From assembly GCA_016841185.1 (NCBI GenBank), contig JAENZQ010000007.1:62001-126000 (forward strand): DNA of 64,000 nucleotides, read 5' to 3'. This DNA is from Anaerovorax odorimutans (lineage in GTDB: Bacteria; Bacillota; Clostridia; Peptostreptococcales; JAAYPU01). Position 1 is the stretch's first letter. Each line of letters opens with the position of its first letter. Under the pieces are notes generated by a model. It had not been told where the DNA came from. It saw nothing but the letters and a program-made list of their open reading frames with translations, and ran no database searches. Made by a program: the position numbers and the translations under genes. This document shows positions 8,886 through 17,176 of the stretch, in pieces.

Positions 8886-9068
8886 CTAATCTTGCTCTTT
8901 TTTATTTTTCACTTTCCGGGAAGTCATAATGCCTCCGATTCTTCCCGTCTCTTTAGCAGAGAGACCGCCCCAGCCAACCTTATTTATCTTTTCCGCAAGT
9001 CCCAACTCCTGGGCAATCTCATACTTTAATAAATCATTATCCGTCAATTTCTTATTTTTCTTTTTCAT
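8886..9068 (-). CDS. Alpha/beta-type small acid-soluble spore protein
   Basis: A 60-residue DNA-binding protein expected in the spore core, where such proteins coat DNA. The family core is evident: LLKYEIAQELGLAEKI followed by GWGGLSAKETGRIGG. ATG 9068 is chosen over 9089 because AAGGAG stands 7 bases before it. It shows that the organism makes endospores. A second SASP gene is at 32156-32371. Gap to hslO is 21 bases; expression would be expected from a forespore sigma factor, but no promoter was assigned. Confidence 0.88.
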   Translation of the reverse strand: MKKKNKKLTDNDLLKYEIAQELGLAEKINKVGWGGLSAKETGRIGGIMTSRKVKNKKEQD

Positions 9069-9150
9069 TGATATACTCCTTTTGTTCATTTTGAATTATT
9101 TTAAGGAATATATCGTAAATTTATACCACTCGAGTTTATCTTTACTGATT

Positions 9151-10059
9151 TTAAAAAGATATTGTGATCACAAAAATATTTATAATCAGGTATCCTATTG
9201 TTACGGCTAAAACCGGAAACCATGGTAAAAACCCTACTTCGGACAAGAAAACAAAATTTGCACAGCCCTCTGTTTTAACCGGTTCTTCATTGATTCTGTT
9301 CATCAGAAACATGATCAGATAAATACATACCAAAGCAATAATCCCTATAAAAATCACACTTCCTATTAAATCTGTTGCGTTCATAGTGTTTTCAAGACTT
9401 TTGTCAGATGCCATCGCCATTGAGATATACGCCAGTGTCAGTGAAATCATATTGTTTGTGATATGCCCGATTACAGCAGCCATCAAGCTACCTGTTTTAT
9501 AAACCAGATATCCAAAAATTACACCTAATACGACAGGTCCGATGATATTCTGATAATTGAAATGGAAAATTCCAAAAAGTACCGCTGAAAGCACAATGGC
9601 ATTTTTTCTTCCAAATATCCTGAATCGGGACATTATCAGGCCCCTGAAAAGAAATTCTTCACATATCCCTGCTGATAAAACCATAGCCGGAATATATAAG
9701 AGATATTGGTTAAAGTCCTTTGGGACCGGCATTGAGTTAAAGTCAAAATCAATAAAAATTTTCAGTAAAAACAGGAAAGAAACATTCATAAATAGAACAA
9801 TAGGGTATAAAAGCATGGTAATAAGAACCACTAAAAAACCGTTTTTAACTTTTATAGGCCGGAAGCGAATCTCACCAAAAGATATTTTATGGAACTTCAA
9901 AAAAATCAATGATGGGAACATAATAAGCAACCATTCAGTAATCAATAAACCACTGATAAGATTTCTCTGTTGTACCATCGTTCCTACTACCAATAATAAA
10001 ACGGCAGCCAACATATAAAATAAATTTATTTCCAATATTTTCTTTGATAATCGGTTCAT
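9151..10059 (-). CDS. CPBP family intramembrane glutamic protease
   Basis: A ~302-residue multi-pass membrane protein of the CAAX-protease/bacteriocin-processing (Abi, CPBP) family. The three catalytic motifs are visible in order: EEFLFRG, FGIFHFNY and HITNN. About eight hydrophobic segments flank them. ATG 10059 is preferred to 10083 because AAAGGAAAAG lies before it; the longer start would overlap the preceding gene. It follows the M20 deacylase gene closely and may be co-transcribed. Substrate unknown; no bacteriocin gene was seen nearby. Confidence 0.88.
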   Translation of the reverse strand: MNRLSKKILEINLFYMLAAVLLLVVGTMVQQRNLISGLLITEWLLIMFPSLIFLKFHKISFGEIRFRPIKVKNGFLVVLITMLLYPIVLFMNVSFLFLLKIFIDFDFNSMPVPKDFNQYLLYIPAMVLSAGICEEFLFRGLIMSRFRIFGRKNAIVLSAVLFGIFHFNYQNIIGPVVLGVIFGYLVYKTGSLMAAVIGHITNNMISLTLAYISMAMASDKSLENTMNATDLIGSVIFIGIIALVCIYLIMFLMNRINEEPVKTEGCANFVFLSEVGFLPWFPVLAVTIGYLIINIFVITISF

Positions 10060-10072
10060 TAGATCTTTTCCT

Positions 10073-11224
10073 TTAAATTTCATTTAACAAATTGACATAG
10101 GTTTGGACCGCAGATAGCAGAATTTTTTCATCAAAATTAAATTTATTACTGTGCAGTGGGTGGGTGTATCCCTGCTCCTGATTATAGCAACCTAAAAAGA
10201 AAAAAAGTCCGGGCACCTTCTTTTGGAAGAATGAGAAATCTTCGGAAATCATGAATCGGTCGGATAAAATATAATCCTCCTTTCCCACCGCTCTTTTTAA
10301 AGATTTCTCCAGGAATACATCATTATTGACAATTTGATACATATGATTAAAATCAACCTCTATACTGCACCCATATATGGTTTCTGTCCCCTCTGCAACT
10401 TTATAGATTCTTTCAACTATCTTGTCATAAATATCATCATTGAAAGCACGCAGCGTTCCTCCTATGGTTACCTCATCTGCTGTAACATTAACTGCTTCCC
10501 CGCCTTTTATCTTTCCAAAAGTTAAGACAGCGCTTTCCATAGGATTGATGCTCCTGCTTATAATAGTCTGTAAATCCATAATCAGACTTGAAGCGGCAAC
10601 AATGGCATCGATTCCCTTTTCGGGCATTGCACCATGAGCCTTCAAGCCTTTAACCTTCAGCGACACTTCTCCATTTCGAGCCATTAAAGCACCTGATCTT
10701 GATGCAATTTTTCCTTGAGGATACTCAGGGAAAATATGCATACCGATAATCCGGTCAATTTTGAATTTTTCTATAATCCCTTCATTGATCATGACCTCAG
10801 CCCCACCTGGCCCTTCTTCCGCCGGCTGGAAAATAAAAACAAGATTATCCCTAATCTCATTGCGATGGTCCACGGCATATTTTGCGAAACCCAGTAATGC
10901 TGCAACATGTCCATCGTGTCCGCAGGCATGCATAAAACCCTCTTTAACAGATTTATAAGGAACACAATTTTCTTCCCTAAGAGGCAGCCCATCCATATCT
11001 GAACGAAAGGCTGTTGTTTTTTCACCTGTACACCCTCTTAAGAATCCAACCACCCCGGTTTTTGCAATTTCATGTATTTCCTCAATACCATATGCCTTCA
11101 ACTTTTTCTTTACAAATTCCGAAGTCTTATACTCCTTAAATCCAACCTCCGGATTTTTATGTATCTCTTTACGAATCTCTGATATTTCATTTTTTAAAAA
11201 CTGAATATCTTTTTTAATAATCAT
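10073..11224 (-). CDS. M20D amidohydrolase, candidate N-acetyldiaminopimelate deacetylase
   Basis: A 383-residue zinc-dependent deacylase. Metal-ligand motifs: MHACGHDGH near residue 99, FQPAEEGPGGAE near 134 and MHIFPEYPQGKIASRSG. Relatives include hippurate hydrolase, IAA-amino acid hydrolases and N-acetyl-LL-diaminopimelate deacetylase (YkuR type); the last also carries FQPAEEGPGGAE. It is divergent from the asd-dapA-dapB-dapH operon, whose DapH route needs exactly such a deacetylase, so that role is attractive but unproven. ATG 11224 follows GGAGGG. Confidence 0.85.
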   Translation of the reverse strand: MIIKKDIQFLKNEISEIRKEIHKNPEVGFKEYKTSEFVKKKLKAYGIEEIHEIAKTGVVGFLRGCTGEKTTAFRSDMDGLPLREENCVPYKSVKEGFMHACGHDGHVAALLGFAKYAVDHRNEIRDNLVFIFQPAEEGPGGAEVMINEGIIEKFKIDRIIGMHIFPEYPQGKIASRSGALMARNGEVSLKVKGLKAHGAMPEKGIDAIVAASSLIMDLQTIISRSINPMESAVLTFGKIKGGEAVNVTADEVTIGGTLRAFNDDIYDKIVERIYKVAEGTETIYGCSIEVDFNHMYQIVNNDVFLEKSLKRAVGKEDYILSDRFMISEDFSFFQKKVPGLFFFLGCYNQEQGYTHPLHSNKFNFDEKILLSAVQTYVNLLNEI

Positions 11225-11427
11225 CTTAATCCCTCCTCATCAGCCAAACTTCGGATTTATCTAAAAAGTCATATGCCGTGGCATCTCTTACATTAAATAC
11301 AAAAAAAATTTTGCTTATGCAAAACCATTTTATCTTTATTAAATCGTAAAGGTTCTACCTGCCGGATACCTTTAACGGCAACTATTTATAACCTGAATAT
11401 ATTTATAAACTACTTTAATCACATTAT

Positions 11428-11452
11428 TGATTATTATATCATATAATAATCA
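11428..11452. repeat. 25-bp perfect AT-rich palindrome upstream of the lysine operon promoter
   Basis: TGATTATTATAT (11428-11439), a central C, then ATATAATAATCA (11441-11452). It lies 20 bp upstream of the -35 box at 11473 and between divergent genes. It could be a regulator site or a hairpin in the leader of neither gene. The rest of 11225-11427 holds only a short TTTGC/GCAAA hairpin. Confidence 0.6.
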
Positions 11453-11472
11453 GTAATAATAGTTTTTTATCG

Positions 11473-11502
11473 TTGACAGCCTCTATATAACTGTGTTAGT
11501 AT
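11473..11502 (+). promoter_or_regulatory. Sigma-A promoter of the lysine operon
   Basis: -35 TTGACA (11473-11478), 18-base spacer, extended -10 TG-T-TAGTAT (TAGTAT at 11497-11502). Transcription would start near 11509, immediately before the lysine riboswitch. Confidence 0.75.
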
Positions 11503-11511
11503 ACGTTATAG

Positions 11512-11730
11512 TTTAATAAAACAGCGTGTGTCAAAGAGGTCGCGGTAAATAATCAGTATCACAATTATTGGATAAAGGGGATCATAATATTGTGTGAAAG
11601 GTATTGCCGCCGAAACGGTATTTCCTCCCCTTGAAAATACTGTTGGGGTCATGTAAAATATGCATGGCACTGTCGTTGATAATCCTGCAGTTATCAATGG
11701 CGCGCTTTCACAGGCAGCAGATTTACTTAG
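11512..11730 (+). ncRNA. Lysine riboswitch (L-box) aptamer
   Basis: A structured leader precedes asd. L-box signatures recognised by eye: AAAGAGGTCGCGG near 11535, GGATAAAGGGG near 11570, GTGTGAAAGGTATTGCCGCC near 11591 with CGAAACGG after it, GTTGGGGTC near 11652, GGCACTGTCG near 11676, and a closing GGCGCGCTTTCACAG arm near 11699 that can pair with the 5' GTGTGTCAAAG. Promoter before, terminator after and lysine-pathway genes downstream all agree. Boundaries are approximate. Confidence 0.85.
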
Positions 11731-11738
11731 GATAAAGT

Positions 11739-11766
11739 CGTGAGTTTTTCTGCTCACGCTTTTTGT
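11739..11766 (+). terminator. Expression-platform terminator of the lysine riboswitch
   Basis: CGTGAG (11739-11744) pairs with CTCACG (11753-11758), followed by CTTTTTG. In a lysine-bound leader this would stop transcription 27 bases before the asd start. Confidence 0.75.
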
Positions 11767-11792
11767 TTACATGAATTTAGGAGGTTGGAAGA

Positions 11793-12779
11793 ATGAAAAA
11801 AACAAATTTAGCAATAGTCGGCGTGACCGGAATGGTAGGCCGTACCTTTCTCAAAGTGCTTGAGGAAAGGAACTTTCCTTTTAATGAACTATATTTATTT
11901 GCATCTTCCAAATCTGCAGGAGAATTAATACGGTTCAAAGGAAAAGAATATCGTGTAGAAGAATTAACGAAAGATTCTTTTAATAAAAATATTGATATTG
12001 CATTGTTTTCGGCAGGAGCATCCATCAGTAAGATCTATGCCCCTATTGCAGCAAAACACGGTGTAATAGTAGTTGACAACAGCAGTGCATGGAGAATGGA
12101 CGATTCCGTTCCTTTAATTGTCCCGGAAGTAAATCCACAGGACGTTAAAAAACACAAAGGAATTATTGCAAACCCAAATTGCTCTACAATTCAGGCAGTG
12201 GTCCCTTTGAAACCTTTACATGACAAATATACCATTAAGAGGATTGTCTATTCCACCTACCAGGCTGTATCCGGGTCAGGCGTCAAGGGTGTAAAAGATT
12301 TAAACGAAGGCTTGAAAGGAAATGACCTGAAGCTGGCATATCCGCACCCTATTGCCGGTAATTGTCTGCCTCATATTGATGTATTCCTTGATGATGGTTA
12401 TACCAAAGAAGAAATTAAAATGATTAATGAAACAAAAAAAATATTGGGTGATAACAATTTGAGAATCACTGCCACAACAGTAAGAGTTCCTGTAAAAGAT
12501 TGCCACAGTGAATCCATCAACATTGAATTTGAAAAACAATTTGAACTGGAAGATGTAAAAGAACTGTTGAAAAAAGCTCCCGGTATTATTCTGCAGGATG
12601 ACCCTGATAAAAACATATACCCTCTGGCAAGATCTGTCGCCGGAACAAATGAAGTATATGTGGGCAGGCTACGCAGGGACTATAGTATCGAAAACGGATT
12701 AAACATGTGGGTAGTTGCAGATAATATCCGTAAAGGCGCTGCTACAAATACCGTACAAATAGCTGAACTGTTAATTTAA
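11793..12779 (+). CDS. asd: Aspartate-semialdehyde dehydrogenase
   Basis: A 328-residue NADPH-dependent enzyme that reduces aspartyl phosphate to aspartate-4-semialdehyde, the branch point to lysine, threonine and methionine. N-terminal Rossmann motif GVTGMVGRTF, active-site cysteine in NPNCSTIQAV near residue 128. Start follows AGGAGG. It is first gene of the riboswitch-controlled asd-dapA-dapB-dapH operon. No aspartokinase gene lies in the window. Confidence 0.96.
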   Translation: MKKTNLAIVGVTGMVGRTFLKVLEERNFPFNELYLFASSKSAGELIRFKGKEYRVEELTKDSFNKNIDIALFSAGASISKIYAPIAAKHGVIVVDNSSAWRMDDSVPLIVPEVNPQDVKKHKGIIANPNCSTIQAVVPLKPLHDKYTIKRIVYSTYQAVSGSGVKGVKDLNEGLKGNDLKLAYPHPIAGNCLPHIDVFLDDGYTKEEIKMINETKKILGDNNLRITATTVRVPVKDCHSESINIEFEKQFELEDVKELLKKAPGIILQDDPDKNIYPLARSVAGTNEVYVGRLRRDYSIENGLNMWVVADNIRKGAATNTVQIAELLI

Positions 12780-12831
12780 AGCACTTTTTTCAGAAAAAAA
12801 TATCGGTTTATTAAATGAAAGGATGTAATAA

Positions 12832-13710
12832 ATGAGTATCTTTAAAGGTTCAGGAGTTGCGATTATAACTCCCTTTACAGAAGGAAAAGTAGATAAAGAG
12901 AGTCTTGGTTCACTTCTGGAATGGCAGGTAGATCAGGGAACCGATGCTATCATTATATGTGGTACCACAGGAGAAGCCTCAACAATGACGGATGAAGAAC
13001 ATCTCGATACCATTAAATTTGCAGTTGATAAAATCAAAGGACGGATTCCTGTTATTGCAGGTACCGGAAGTAATGATACGGCCCATGCTGTTTATTTGAG
13101 TTTGGAAGCAGAAAAATTTGGTGTTTCCGGGCTGCTGAGTGTTACGCCTTATTATAATAAGGCAACTCAAAAAGGCTTGATAAAACATTTTTCAGCCATT
13201 GCTGATCATGTCAGTACACCTGTTATATTGTACAACGTTCCCTCTCGAACAGGTGTTAATCTTTTGCCGCAGACAGTAGCCGAATTATCAAAGCACCCGA
13301 ATATTAAAGGCATAAAGGAAGCCAGTGGAAATATTGCACAGGTTGCCGAAATATCCAGATTAACACCCGACGATTTTTGTTTATACTCCGGTAATGATGA
13401 TATGATTGTCCCGCTTCTGTCTGTAGGCGGATGCGGTGTTATCTCCGTCGTAGCAAATATTACACCAAAATATACCCACGATATGGTTATGAAATACTTA
13501 AACGGTGATACAAAAGGTGCCTGTGAACTGCAGTTACGCATGAAGCCTCTTATAGACGCTTTATTCTTAGAAGTCAACCCAATACCTGTTAAAACTGCCG
13601 TCAATCTCATGGGCATGAATGGAGGAGAATTACGAGCGCCTCTGTGCGAAATGGATGAAGAAAACTTAAATAAATTGAAAAATATTATGAAACAGTATGG
13701 TCTTATTTAG
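12832..13710 (+). CDS. dapA: 4-hydroxy-tetrahydrodipicolinate synthase
   Basis: A 292-residue class I aldolase that condenses pyruvate with aspartate semialdehyde. GTTGEAST near residue 43, YNVPSRTG near 132 (Tyr and Arg of the active site) and the Schiff-base lysine in GIKEASGN near 160 are all intact. Second gene of the dap operon, 52 bases after asd, with its own GAAAGGATG ribosome site. A paralogue in a catabolic setting is at 39128-40021; this copy is the biosynthetic one by context. Confidence 0.96.
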   Translation: MSIFKGSGVAIITPFTEGKVDKESLGSLLEWQVDQGTDAIIICGTTGEASTMTDEEHLDTIKFAVDKIKGRIPVIAGTGSNDTAHAVYLSLEAEKFGVSGLLSVTPYYNKATQKGLIKHFSAIADHVSTPVILYNVPSRTGVNLLPQTVAELSKHPNIKGIKEASGNIAQVAEISRLTPDDFCLYSGNDDMIVPLLSVGGCGVISVVANITPKYTHDMVMKYLNGDTKGACELQLRMKPLIDALFLEVNPIPVKTAVNLMGMNGGELRAPLCEMDEENLNKLKNIMKQYGLI

Positions 13711-13748
13711 CAGGTCATTACCATATCAACAATGAAGGAGCGATAATA

Positions 13749-14513
13749 ATGTTAAAGGTAATCATTCATGGTATCAACGGTAGAATGGGAAAAGTAGTAG
13801 AAGAAGTAATCAAAAAAGACCCTGATTTGCTGATTGCAGCGGGAATTGATCTAAATACCGACAATCAGAATAGCCCCTACCCTATTTATTCTTCTGCTTC
13901 AGAATGCAAAAAAAAAGCTGATGTTGTAATAGATTTTTCTTATCATGATGCTGTTCCTGATTTGCTGGAATATTGCCTTGACAGCAATACGCCGGTTGTT
14001 ATAGCAACAACAGCTCTCAGCCAAGACACTAAAAACTTTATTAAAGAAGCTTCAAATAAAATACCCATTTTCCAAAGCGCCAATATGTCTGTCGGTATCA
14101 GTTTAGTTGTTGAGATGTTGAAATTATGTGTACCGTCATTAGAAGACAACTACAACATAGAAATTATAGAGAAGCACCATATTAATAAAGTTGATGCACC
14201 AAGCGGAACAGCCCTTCTTCTTGCTGATACCATAAACGAGTCTTGTAAAGTGAAAAAAAATTATGTATACGGAAGGCAAGGCAAATCCATTGAAAACAAA
14301 GCAACAGATCTGGGGATCCATGCTGTCAGAGGCGGAACAATCCCAAGCGAACATACAATCTTATTTGCCGGAGAAGAAGAGGTGATAGAGATCAGGCATG
14401 CCGCATCTTCAAGAAATATTCTTGCAAGAGGTGCCGTAAAAGCTGCTAAATATATAGCCCGAGCAAAGCCGGGACTATACAATATGTCATCATTGCTTAA
14501 TGAGGAAAAATAA
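13749..14513 (+). CDS. dapB: 4-hydroxy-tetrahydrodipicolinate reductase
   Basis: A 254-residue NAD(P)H-dependent reductase making tetrahydrodipicolinate. The nucleotide-binding GINGRMGKVV begins at residue 7 and the catalytic EKHHINKVDAPSGTA segment is near residue 141, including the His-His/Lys pair. Length is usual. It lies 38 bases after dapA behind GAAGGAG and 30 bases before dapH, as part of the lysine-riboswitch operon. Confidence 0.96.
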   Translation: MLKVIIHGINGRMGKVVEEVIKKDPDLLIAAGIDLNTDNQNSPYPIYSSASECKKKADVVIDFSYHDAVPDLLEYCLDSNTPVVIATTALSQDTKNFIKEASNKIPIFQSANMSVGISLVVEMLKLCVPSLEDNYNIEIIEKHHINKVDAPSGTALLLADTINESCKVKKNYVYGRQGKSIENKATDLGIHAVRGGTIPSEHTILFAGEEEVIEIRHAASSRNILARGAVKAAKYIARAKPGLYNMSSLLNEEK

Positions 14514-14543
14514 TGAATAATATCTCAGAAAGGATTTGAACAA

Positions 14544-15260
14544 ATGACAAATAATTCATTGGATCTAATCAATCCATATGCAATTGCGAAATATATTAAA
14601 GAAGCAAAAAAATCGACACCTGCAAAAGCTTATATCAAAGGAAATTTAGACGGTATTACGGCTGAAAATGTAAAAGTTTTTGGTGAGAACAGCTTCTGGA
14701 TAATGATAGGCGAGTATAATGAAATAAAAGCCATAATCCAATCCAATCAAGAAAAAATTTCCGATTATTATATTGAGAATGACAGAAGAAATTCCGCAAT
14801 TCCATTGCTGGATATTTCTGAAATCAACGCAAGAATAGAACCTGGTGCAATCATAAGAGACAGAGTTAAAATAGGCAAACATGCCATTATCATGATGGGC
14901 GCCATTTTAAATATCGGCTCGGAGGTGGGAGAAGGTTCTATGATTGATATGAATGCTGTTCTTGGCGCCAGAGCCCTTGTCGGGAATAATTGTCATGTAG
15001 GTGCAGGTGCCATCCTGGCCGGTGTTTTGGAGCCGCCAAATGCCGACCCCGTTATTATTGAAGATAATGTTATGATTGGTGCAAATGCAGTTGTCCTTGA
15101 AGGAGTCAAAGTTGGAAAGGATGCTGTGGTTGCAGCCGGTGCCATTGTCACTGAGAACGTTCCTCCGGGTTGTGTTGTAGCAGGCTCTCCGGCAAAAATC
15201 ATCAAGAAAAAGGACAAAAAAACAACAGAAAAAACCAAACTGCTGAAAGACCTAAGATGA
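14544..15260 (+). CDS. dapH: Tetrahydrodipicolinate N-acetyltransferase
   Basis: A 238-residue acetyl-CoA-dependent transferase giving N-acetyl-2-amino-6-oxopimelate. The N-terminal third is the DapH-specific domain; from residue ~90 it shows left-handed beta-helix hexapeptide repeats ([30 protein letters not shown]), and the loop [13 protein letters not shown] is characteristic. This marks the acetylase variant of the diaminopimelate pathway, which then requires an aminotransferase and a deacetylase. Last gene of the operon, with a strong terminator 11 bases downstream. Confidence 0.94.
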   Translation: MTNNSLDLINPYAIAKYIKEAKKSTPAKAYIKGNLDGITAENVKVFGENSFWIMIGEYNEIKAIIQSNQEKISDYYIENDRRNSAIPLLDISEINARIEPGAIIRDRVKIGKHAIIMMGAILNIGSEVGEGSMIDMNAVLGARALVGNNCHVGAGAILAGVLEPPNADPVIIEDNVMIGANAVVLEGVKVGKDAVVAAGAIVTENVPPGCVVAGSPAKIIKKKDKKTTEKTKLLKDLR

Positions 15261-15270
15261 CAATTTTTAA

Positions 15271-15310
15271 AAAAGGAATTTTGCTTAGACAAAATTCCTT
15301 TTTATTTTTT
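15271..15310. terminator. Bidirectional rho-independent terminator
   Basis: AAAAGGAATTTTG (15271-15283) pairs perfectly with CAAAATTCCTTTT (15290-15302), loop CTTAGA. T-runs follow on both strands, so it serves dapH on the plus strand and the convergent GntR gene, whose stop codon overlaps the stem, on the minus strand. Confidence 0.9.
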
Positions 15311-15988
15311 TCTTTTAAAATATTCCGGATGTTTTTCCGATAGAATCGTCTGATCCACCATAACTCTTGAAAGATGCTTTTCCATCAGTGCTGCAGCTGC
15401 ATTTTTATCCTTATCCGTTATGGCTTGCAAAATTTCTTTATGCTCGTTAACTGTTCTGTTCATATCCATTTCAGCGAGATTTAAAAAACGTATTCTGTTA
15501 AAATGAAACATCATGCTGACAATCTGATTGTGTATCCTTTCCTTGTTGCAAGCTTTGAACAAGAGCTTGTGAAAGCTGTCATCCAGTGAAAGTAAACGCT
15601 TATAATCCTTGCGGGATACACAAAACTCCTGCAAATGTACATTCTCTTCCAAAGCCATCTTATCTTTATCGGATAGCATATCACAGGATAATTCCACAAT
15701 TGCCTTTTCCAATATACATCTCATAAAACGTGATTCATTCACAATTTCCATATCGATTAAGGAAATACATGTGCCTTTTTGTGGATATATTTCAACAATT
15801 GAAGCTTTAGATAGTTCTATAAAAGCTTCTCTTACAGGCGTACGGCTCACGCCAAGAATCTCTCCTATCTCATTTTCGCTAATGACCTGTCCGGGTTTAA
15901 AATTTAAATTGATAATATTTTGCTGCAAGACTCTTATCACATATTCTCTGGCAGTTTCTCTTTTTTTTCTTTCAAGCAATTCAATCAT
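15302..15988 (-). CDS. GntR-family regulator with FCD domain (hexuronate operon)
   Basis: A ~228-residue FadR-subfamily regulator: winged helix near residues 10-70 (VISENEIGEILGVSRTPVREAF) and an all-helical FCD ligand domain with His residues in the FHKLLF and NEHKEI segments that usually hold a metal. ATG 15988 is used; a TTG 12 bases upstream is possible. It is the last gene of the uxuB-dctPQM-uxuA run on the same strand, which makes it the likely regulator of that operon through the palindrome at 21699-21712. Ligand (hexuronate or mannonate) is inferred. Confidence 0.88.
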   Translation of the reverse strand: MIELLERKKRETAREYVIRVLQQNIINLNFKPGQVISENEIGEILGVSRTPVREAFIELSKASIVEIYPQKGTCISLIDMEIVNESRFMRCILEKAIVELSCDMLSDKDKMALEENVHLQEFCVSRKDYKRLLSLDDSFHKLLFKACNKERIHNQIVSMMFHFNRIRFLNLAEMDMNRTVNEHKEILQAITDKDKNAAAALMEKHLSRVMVDQTILSEKHPEYFKRKK

Positions 15989-16078
15989 TATCTTTACCAA
16001 CTCTCTTGTTATCTCAGTAAGATTATAGGTGCTTCATAAACTAAAGTCAATACACCTGCTGATCATATCTCTCTTAAG

Positions 16079-17161
16079 CTAACGGTCTCCGATGCTCGTT
16101 TTTACTATCGCTTCCCATAAACCATGCAGGTATGTGGCCCCTAAAGCTCTATCATACAGGCCATAACCGGGCCGCCCCGTTTCCTCCCAGATCATACGTC
16201 CATGATCAGGACGTATATAGTCATCAAAGCCGGAATCATAAAAAGCTTTCACGATATTAAACAAATCAAGGGATCCGCATTGTGACAAATGTGCACATTC
16301 ATAAAAATCTTTTTCCGATTCAAACCTGAGATTTCTGATATGCGCAAAATGAATCCTGTCTTCCTTTGCAAATTCACTGATAATAGCCGGCAAGTCGTTG
16401 TTCCGGTTAGACCCTAATGACCCTGTACATAATGTAATACCATTATATAAGCTGTTATTTAAATCCAGAAACTTACGGATATTATCACGGGATGTCAGAA
16501 CTCTGGGAAGCCCGAAAATGGACCATGGAGGATCATCAGGATGTATGGCCATCTTAATATCATATTTTTCGGCATAAGGTATCACGCTGTCCAGAAAGTA
16601 TTTTATATTACTCCAGAACTGATTCTCATCTACATTTTTATATCTTTCTATGGTTAAAACCATTTCCCTGAGTCTGTCAGGTTCCCAACCGGGAAGTTCA
16701 AAACCATTTGATTGTTTTCCGAATTGTTCCGCCAGGCTCTGTGGATTAATATTCATGATATAATCATGATGATATGACATGGTATTGGATCCGTCCTGCA
16801 AAGGCCTCTTCAGATCGCTTCTGGCCCAATCCAGTACAGGCATGAAATTATAGCAGATGACTTTTATTCCTATTTCTGAAAGATTTTTCATAGTATTGAT
16901 ATAAGCTTGAATATATCGATCTCTTGATTTCTCTCCCAATTTAATATCTTCATGGATATTAACGCTCTCTATAACTTCAACTTCAAGGCCGTATCCATTT
17001 ATTTCTTCTTTTAATTTCTTTATTCTTTCAAGGGGCCAGACTTCTCCTACGGGAACATCCAGAAGACTTGTTACAACTCCTGTCATACCCGGTATCTGTC
17101 TGATATAACCAAGGGGTATCTTATCATGCCCCTCAGCAAACCATCTAAAAACCATTTTCAA
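16079..17161 (-). CDS. uxuA: Mannonate dehydratase
   Basis: A ~360-residue enzyme converting D-mannonate to 2-keto-3-deoxygluconate. Family hallmarks include the N-terminal FRWFAEGHDKIPLGYIRQIPG, MAIHPDDPPWSIFGLPR near residue 215 and YIRPDHGRMIWEE near 312. The preferred start is TTG 17161, six bases after AGAGGTG; GTG 17170 lies inside that ribosome site and ATG 17155 is rather far. It lies 15 bases after the TRAP permease gene and acts directly after UxuB in the same operon. Confidence 0.94.
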   Translation of the reverse strand: MKMVFRWFAEGHDKIPLGYIRQIPGMTGVVTSLLDVPVGEVWPLERIKKLKEEINGYGLEVEVIESVNIHEDIKLGEKSRDRYIQAYINTMKNLSEIGIKVICYNFMPVLDWARSDLKRPLQDGSNTMSYHHDYIMNINPQSLAEQFGKQSNGFELPGWEPDRLREMVLTIERYKNVDENQFWSNIKYFLDSVIPYAEKYDIKMAIHPDDPPWSIFGLPRVLTSRDNIRKFLDLNNSLYNGITLCTGSLGSNRNNDLPAIISEFAKEDRIHFAHIRNLRFESEKDFYECAHLSQCGSLDLFNIVKAFYDSGFDDYIRPDHGRMIWEETGRPGYGLYDRALGATYLHGLWEAIVKTSIGDR

Positions 17162-17176
17162 GTTACTCACCTCTTA

